A stretch of DNA of 64,000 nucleotides from Ignavibacteriota bacterium (lineage in GTDB: Bacteria; Bacteroidota; Ignavibacteria; UBA10030; SZUA-254): contig JANYJZ010000027.1 of assembly GCA_025358305.1 (NCBI GenBank), positions 1 to 64,000 of the forward strand, written 5' to 3'. The translations under genes were made by a program, and so were the position numbers. Position 1 is the stretch's first letter; each line of letters opens with the position of its first letter. Under the pieces are notes generated by a model. That model was given only the letters and a program-made list of their open reading frames with translations, made no database searches and was not told the DNA's origin. Shown piece by piece: positions 60,502-64,000 of this stretch.

Positions 60502-60610
60502 CGAACGATCCGCACCCTGCGCGACTATTCCTTTCCTCAAGCGCCTTTCTGAACTGTTTGCTTCGAGTCCGTGCCGTGTGATCGATCGGCACGCTCCCTT
60601 CTACGGTTGG

Positions 60611-61126
60611 TTACTTTAGCGTGAGTGCGATCCGGTGGATCGCGGCGAGATGATGGTCGTCGTGTTCTGCCACGAATAACACCATGTCGATCACCCGCAT
60701 GGGGGTCTGAAGCCGAGGATGGATGGCGGAATTGAGGAGGGACGCGTCGTCGAGCTGTTCGATGCGCTGGACGAAACGCATCCGGGTCGTGCGAAATGAT
60801 GCGAGAATATCCTGGATCTGAGAGGCGTTGTGGTTCGCCTCGAACGTCCGTCTGTTCGACATGTCCGCCGCGCGGAGCGTCGGCATTCGCGTTTTGAAGT
60901 CATCGAGACGAGAGTTGTGGAGCTCCTCAAGGTCGAGGAGATGGCCGGCGTGCTCCTGAATGGACCAGAGCGCATTGATCTTCGCCGTGAGGATGCGTGG
61001 AGGATGGGCGCGCACCAGCTCCTCCAGACGTGCCGGGGTGCCGCGGACGCGTTCGAGGATGGAGGGAAAGAGTCCGGCCGGAAGGTCGAACCGGAACGTA
61101 TGCTCTGTCCAGGCGAGATAGGTCAT
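60611..61126 (-). CDS. DinB family protein
   Basis: Protein of 171 residues of the DinB superfamily. Helices carry the expected metal-ligand histidines: one in LWSIQEHAGHLLDLEELH, and two or three in FVAEHDDHHLAAIHRIA. A conserved NHNASQIQD segment supports the same family. Some members are DNA-damage inducible or thiol transferases; function here is unknown. The start ATG (MTYLAWTEHTF) is the best; a longer N-terminus overlaps the zinc-ribbon gene. Probably cotranscribed with that gene, 43 bases upstream. No close similarity to the DinB protein at 11012-11488 is evident beyond the fold. Confidence 0.88.
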   Translation of the reverse strand: MTYLAWTEHTFRFDLPAGLFPSILERVRGTPARLEELVRAHPPRILTAKINALWSIQEHAGHLLDLEELHNSRLDDFKTRMPTLRAADMSNRRTFEANHNASQIQDILASFRTTRMRFVQRIEQLDDASLLNSAIHPRLQTPMRVIDMVLFVAEHDDHHLAAIHRIALTLK

Positions 61127-61169
61127 GGGTAGTTCAACACATGATGGATTCGAAGACGTCTTGGGTGTG

Positions 61170-61433
61170 TCACAAGGCGTTCCAACGCTTGAGCTTCGGA
61201 ATCTTACGGGCAAAGAAGCCCGAGAGGAACCCTGGAAAGCCCATCTCGCTCATCTTCTGCCGCACACGGTCCTGCATTTCTTGGACCGTCATCGCGGGGT
61301 TGGTGAACGCGCCATGCGAATAGCAGTGAGAGCAGTAGGTCGTGCTCAGTGTGCCGTCGGCCTCGGTCCCGCCGCCGTTCGTATCTCGTTTCATCGGCAT
61401 TCCGCAACTCTGACACGATCCTGATCCGTTCAT
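61170..61433 (-). CDS. Small zinc-ribbon protein
   Basis: Protein of 87 residues with two Cys pairs: CQSCGMPM near residue 7 and YCSHCYSHG near residue 33, the CxxC...CxxC layout of the putative zinc-ribbon family (zinc_ribbon_2). The 'TNPAMTVQEMQ' segment and C-terminal amphipathic helix are also typical. Most members are annotated as transcriptional or unknown. The gene is the first of a minus-strand pair with a DinB gene, divergent from dut. Confidence 0.82.
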   Translation of the reverse strand: MNGSGSCQSCGMPMKRDTNGGGTEADGTLSTTYCSHCYSHGAFTNPAMTVQEMQDRVRQKMSEMGFPGFLSGFFARKIPKLKRWNAL

Positions 61434-61544
61434 GCATTCCGCCTTTCTCGTCGTGTGTCGATCCGGTTTCAGCGCCGTTCGGGTCCACGCGTCCGCTGAA
61501 ACTACAAAAATTCCCGCGAGATGTCAACCGCGTACGAACGCCTC

Positions 61545-61572
61545 TTGATTTCGAACGGAAAATCCGTATATT
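61545..61572 (+). promoter_or_regulatory. Predicted promoter of the dut gene
   Basis: TTGATT at 61545-61550, a 16-base spacer and TATATT at 61567-61572, followed by TG. The TATATTTG form also fits the Bacteroidota -7 consensus TAnnTTTG. It favours a dut start downstream of here over the longer open frame from 61521. Confidence 0.5.
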
Positions 61573-61616
61573 TGACTGCCTTTAAGCAGATCCTCCATCA
61601 CATCGTCGAAGAGCAC

Positions 61617-62081
61617 GTGCCGCAGTTTCCTGGTCCCGTTTCGGTGCGCATCGCCCGGGTTCACCCCGAGCTGCGCGATATCCCACTCCCTTCCTACGCG
61701 ACCTCCGGTGCGTCGGGAATGGACATTCACGCCGCAGTCGACTCGGAGCAGATTATCCGGGGAGGCGAAACGGCACTCGTGCCGAGCGGGTTCATGCTCG
61801 AGATACCGCCAGGATACGAGGCGCAGGTTCGGCCAAGGAGCGGACTCGCGATCAAGCACCAGATCGGCGTTTTGAACTCGCCCGGCACGATCGACTCCGA
61901 TTACCGCGGCGAAGTGAAGGTCATTCTCACGAATTTCGGCAGAACGGACTTTCATGTCCATCGCGGGGACCGCATCGCACAGCTCGTCCTCATGCCGGTC
62001 GTCCGCGCCGAATGGCGCGAGGTCGGCACGGTGGACGAGACTGAGCGCGGCGCAGGCGGATTCGGGCACACGGGGCGATGA
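61617..62081 (+). CDS. dut: Deoxyuridine 5'-triphosphate nucleotidohydrolase
   Basis: Trimeric enzyme that hydrolyses dUTP to dUMP and pyrophosphate, preventing uracil incorporation. The five dUTPase motifs are present: YATSGASGMDIHAAV (1), RPRSGLAIKHQ (2), VLNSPGTIDSDYRGEV (3), GDRIAQLVLMP (4) and RGAGGFGHTGR (5). The open frame extends back to ATG 61521, which would add about 32 residues and overlap the predicted promoter. I prefer GTG at 61617 (154 residues, close to the usual 145-150); GTG at 61644 is also possible. The exact start is uncertain, but the enzyme identity is not. Confidence 0.93.
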   Translation: MPQFPGPVSVRIARVHPELRDIPLPSYATSGASGMDIHAAVDSEQIIRGGETALVPSGFMLEIPPGYEAQVRPRSGLAIKHQIGVLNSPGTIDSDYRGEVKVILTNFGRTDFHVHRGDRIAQLVLMPVVRAEWREVGTVDETERGAGGFGHTGR

Positions 62082-62130
62082 GACGCCAACTCCGCCCCAA
62101 GCACACGTCTGAACGGCACGGGTCCCCACC

Positions 62131-62832
62131 ATGAGTGGGACGCTCTATCTCGTCGCGACGCCAATCGGGAACTACGACGATATCACGTTCCGGGCGATCA
62201 ACGTACTGAAACTTGCCGACGTCGTCGTGTACGAGGAGAGGAAGGAGGGCCAGCGCCTCCTCGCGCACTATGGCATTCCGGAGAAGCTCGTCGAGAGCCT
62301 GAACGAGCACAACGAGGCCGCGGCGTCATTCCATATCCTGGAGCATCTGAAGCAAGGAAAGAACGTCGCGCTCATCTCCGACGCCGGAACGCCGGTGTTC
62401 TCCGATCCGGGGCAGATCATCGTCAGGAAAGCGATCGATCTGCAGATCCCCGTCGTGCCTATCCCGGGTGCGTCGTCGCTCATGCCGGCGCTCACCGTCT
62501 GCGGATTTTCCATCGAGCAATTTTTGTTCTACGGTTTTCTTTCGCCGAAGACCCCCCGACGCATCTCCGAACTGCGGCAGCTTCGCACTGAGAAACGGAC
62601 GATGGTGTTCATGGAGGCACCGTATCGTCTCGTGCCGCTGCTCCGGGACCTTGCCGAAGTGTTCGCGAATGACCGGCGCGTCTGCATCGCGTTCAACTTG
62701 ACGATGCCCGACGAGCAGATCTTCCGCGGCACATCCCTTGAACTCTACCGCAGCTTCGAGAAGAAGGGGACGAAAGGGGAGTTTGTCGTTGTTGTCGAAG
62801 GTACCGTGACGGCGAAGCGCGAACGTCAGTAG
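62131..62832 (+). CDS. rsmI: 16S rRNA (cytidine-1402 2'-O)-methyltransferase
   Basis: SAM-dependent enzyme of 233 residues that methylates C1402 in the ribosomal decoding centre. The SAM methylase fold (tetrapyrrole methylase type) starts GTLYLVATPIGNYDDITFRA. The motifs VALISDAGTPVFSDPG, VVPIPGASSLMPAL and FMEAPYRLVPLL are all typical of RsmI. The protein lacks the C-terminal extension of about 50 residues seen in E. coli RsmI, as is common in FCB-group bacteria. The gene follows dut by 49 bases, in the same direction. Confidence 0.95.
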   Translation: MSGTLYLVATPIGNYDDITFRAINVLKLADVVVYEERKEGQRLLAHYGIPEKLVESLNEHNEAAASFHILEHLKQGKNVALISDAGTPVFSDPGQIIVRKAIDLQIPVVPIPGASSLMPALTVCGFSIEQFLFYGFLSPKTPRRISELRQLRTEKRTMVFMEAPYRLVPLLRDLAEVFANDRRVCIAFNLTMPDEQIFRGTSLELYRSFEKKGTKGEFVVVVEGTVTAKRERQ

Positions 62833-62958
62833 GCTCTCCCAGCTCTCTGTCGCTCCGCGTTCCTCGGCGTCCCGCCCCAGGCGTTTCTCCTCACCAAACA
62901 GAGTCATCCCGCGCGCGACGTGCGCGCCGCGACGACGTGCGCCCCGAGACCCCATCAG

Positions 62959-62987
62959 TTGCATCTCCTACCGCTTTTTTCTATATT
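62959..62987 (+). promoter_or_regulatory. Predicted promoter of the thioredoxin-like gene
   Basis: TTGCAT, a 17-base spacer and TATATT at 62982-62987, in an AT-rich island 34 bases before the ATG. Confidence 0.5.
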
Positions 62988-63020
62988 TTTAAAGAAGTCT
63001 TTCAAAAACGGGCCTATTCG

Positions 63021-64000
63021 ATGGAAATACTGCCACAACAGTTTCGTTCGCCGGAGTTGTACGGCGACTACTGGTTCAATTCGGATCCGCTCCCGATCAG
63101 CGCGCTGCGTGGCTACACGATCCTGATCGATTTCTGGGATTACGCCTGCCAGCCGTGCCTGCACACCCTCCCATACATCAAGGAATGGCATAAACGCTAT
63201 TCGGAAAAGGGTCTCGTGACCGTCGGCGTGCACACGCCGGAGTTTCCGTTCGGACGCGATCCGATGAACGTCCGCGCTGCCATTGAAAAGCTCGGGATAC
63301 GCTATCCCGTCCTGATGGACAACGACTTCCTTGTCTGGGGAGCCTTCCGGAATCAGGTGTGGCCCACGAAGTACCTCATTGACCGGCACGGATACATCCG
63401 GTATCTCCACAGCGGCGAAGGATCGTATCAGAACTTCGAACACGCGATCCAATCCCTCCTGAGCGAAGGGGGATACCGTGACGATTTTCCGCTTGTCATG
63501 GAGCCGGTCCACGATTTCGATCGTCCAGGTGCCATCTGCTTCCGCGCAACGCCACAGATCTTCGCGGGTTGGCAGCGCGGGACGGTGGGCAGCGTCGAAG
63601 GTTACTCGCCCGAATCGACGATCCATTATGTCGATCCCGGCATCCATCTTCAGGACCGCCTCTACCTCAACGGCAATTGGTTCAATGACCGGAATTTCCT
63701 GAAACTCGACGAGTCGGACGGAGCGGAGGGATATCTCATCGTCGCCTATCAGGCCAAGGACGTGAACGCAGTCATCAAGCCGGAAGGTGAGAAGAATTTC
63801 CAGGTGTTCGTCCACCAGGACGGTGCGTACCTGACGGCGATGAACAAGGGGGAGGACGTCACGATCGACGACCAGGGCCGGAGCTACATCCTCGTGAACG
63901 ATGCGAAACTCTTCAGCCTCATTCGGGACACCGAATTCGGCGAACATACATTGAAATTGAGCACCCGTTCGAACGGCTTCGCGCTCTACGCGCTGGCCTT
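63021..64000 (+). CDS. Thioredoxin-like protein with DipZ-type C-terminal domain (partial)
   Basis: The first about 326 residues of a protein that runs off the window. The N-terminal half is a TlpA/DipZ-like thioredoxin fold: LRGYTILIDFWDYACQPCLH, with the redox pair Cys43-x-x-Cys46, then TVGVHTPEFPFGRDPMNV and VWPTKYLIDRHGYIRYL, which includes the cis-Pro loop. The second half (about 160-326: SPESTIHYVDPGIHLQDRLY, LNGNWFNDRNFLKL, YQAKDVNAVIKPEGEKNFQV) matches the DipZ/CcdA-linked thioredoxin C-terminal beta domain. There is no signal peptide or membrane segment at the N-terminus, so it is probably cytoplasmic or lacks the DipZ membrane part. The start is ATG at 63021. The gene end is not in the window. 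Confidence 0.85.
   Translation, partial: MEILPQQFRSPELYGDYWFNSDPLPISALRGYTILIDFWDYACQPCLHTLPYIKEWHKRYSEKGLVTVGVHTPEFPFGRDPMNVRAAIEKLGIRYPVLMDNDFLVWGAFRNQVWPTKYLIDRHGYIRYLHSGEGSYQNFEHAIQSLLSEGGYRDDFPLVMEPVHDFDRPGAICFRATPQIFAGWQRGTVGSVEGYSPESTIHYVDPGIHLQDRLYLNGNWFNDRNFLKLDESDGAEGYLIVAYQAKDVNAVIKPEGEKNFQVFVHQDGAYLTAMNKGEDVTIDDQGRSYILVNDAKLFSLIRDTEFGEHTLKLSTRSNGFALYALA

Noticed and set aside
1-64000. CRISPR arrays or insertion-sequence transposases
   Set aside because: No regularly spaced direct repeats and no transposase motifs were seen; the group II intron is the only mobile element I can support.

Overview
The window is about 60 percent GC and densely coded. It most likely comes from a member of the Bacteroidota/Chlorobiota/Ignavibacteria side of the FCB superphylum. 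The support is a set of outer-membrane features typical of that group: TonB-dependent receptors with an N-terminal carboxypeptidase-regulatory-like domain, PorV-type barrels, and large secreted proteins ending in a 'VPNPY ... SGxY' C-terminal sorting-type domain. There is also a BtuB plus beta-propeller lipoprotein pair for vitamin B12. Several promoters look like plain sigma-70 sites (TTGACA, 17 bp, TATAnT), so I do not place it inside classical Bacteroidia. The species is not identifiable from the sequence alone.

Layout. 1-1950: a group II intron with its reverse transcriptase/maturase and a clear domain V. 2025-5418: a CDGSH iron-sulfur protein, a DUF4412 protein and a large secreted cargo protein. 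5446-18017: a carbohydrate-uptake and glycoside-hydrolase region with three (alpha/alpha)6-barrel type enzymes, a solute-binding protein fused to a MalF-type permease, a MalG-type permease, a DinB protein, a beta-carbonic anhydrase and an outer-membrane barrel. 18106-19239: a propeller lipoprotein on the minus strand. 19712-30342: a promoter-to-terminator operon of two lipoproteins, a TonB receptor, a cargo protein, a PorV-like barrel and a lamin-tail/propeller lipoprotein. 30413-33592: a modular metalloprotease on the minus strand, followed by tRNA-Leu(CAA).

33868-45235: mostly housekeeping and envelope genes: TPR protein, LpoA-like binding protein, RadC, a coiled-coil lipoprotein with a LysM protein, PhoH, MazG, an amidohydrolase, a class V aminotransferase and SerA. 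45303-53893: a second TonB receptor/cargo/PorV/propeller module. 53969: ssb. 54476-59300: a cobalamin riboswitch driving a BtuB-like receptor, a BtuG-like propeller lipoprotein, a cytoplasmic-looking BtuF-like protein and a DUF6580 membrane protein. 59350-64000: carA, a second DinB protein, a zinc-ribbon protein, dut, rsmI and a thioredoxin-like protein cut by the window edge.

Two things stand out. First, the cell repeats one theme, TonB receptor plus sorting-domain cargo plus PorV barrel plus propeller lipoprotein, in two loci with an orphan cargo paralogue elsewhere. This suggests dedicated surface-assembly modules of unknown substrate. Second, the B12 locus is compact and unusual: the propeller and BtuF-like genes lie in the same reading frame separated by one stop codon, no BtuCD is present, and a DUF6580 membrane protein is the only candidate inner-membrane partner in the window.
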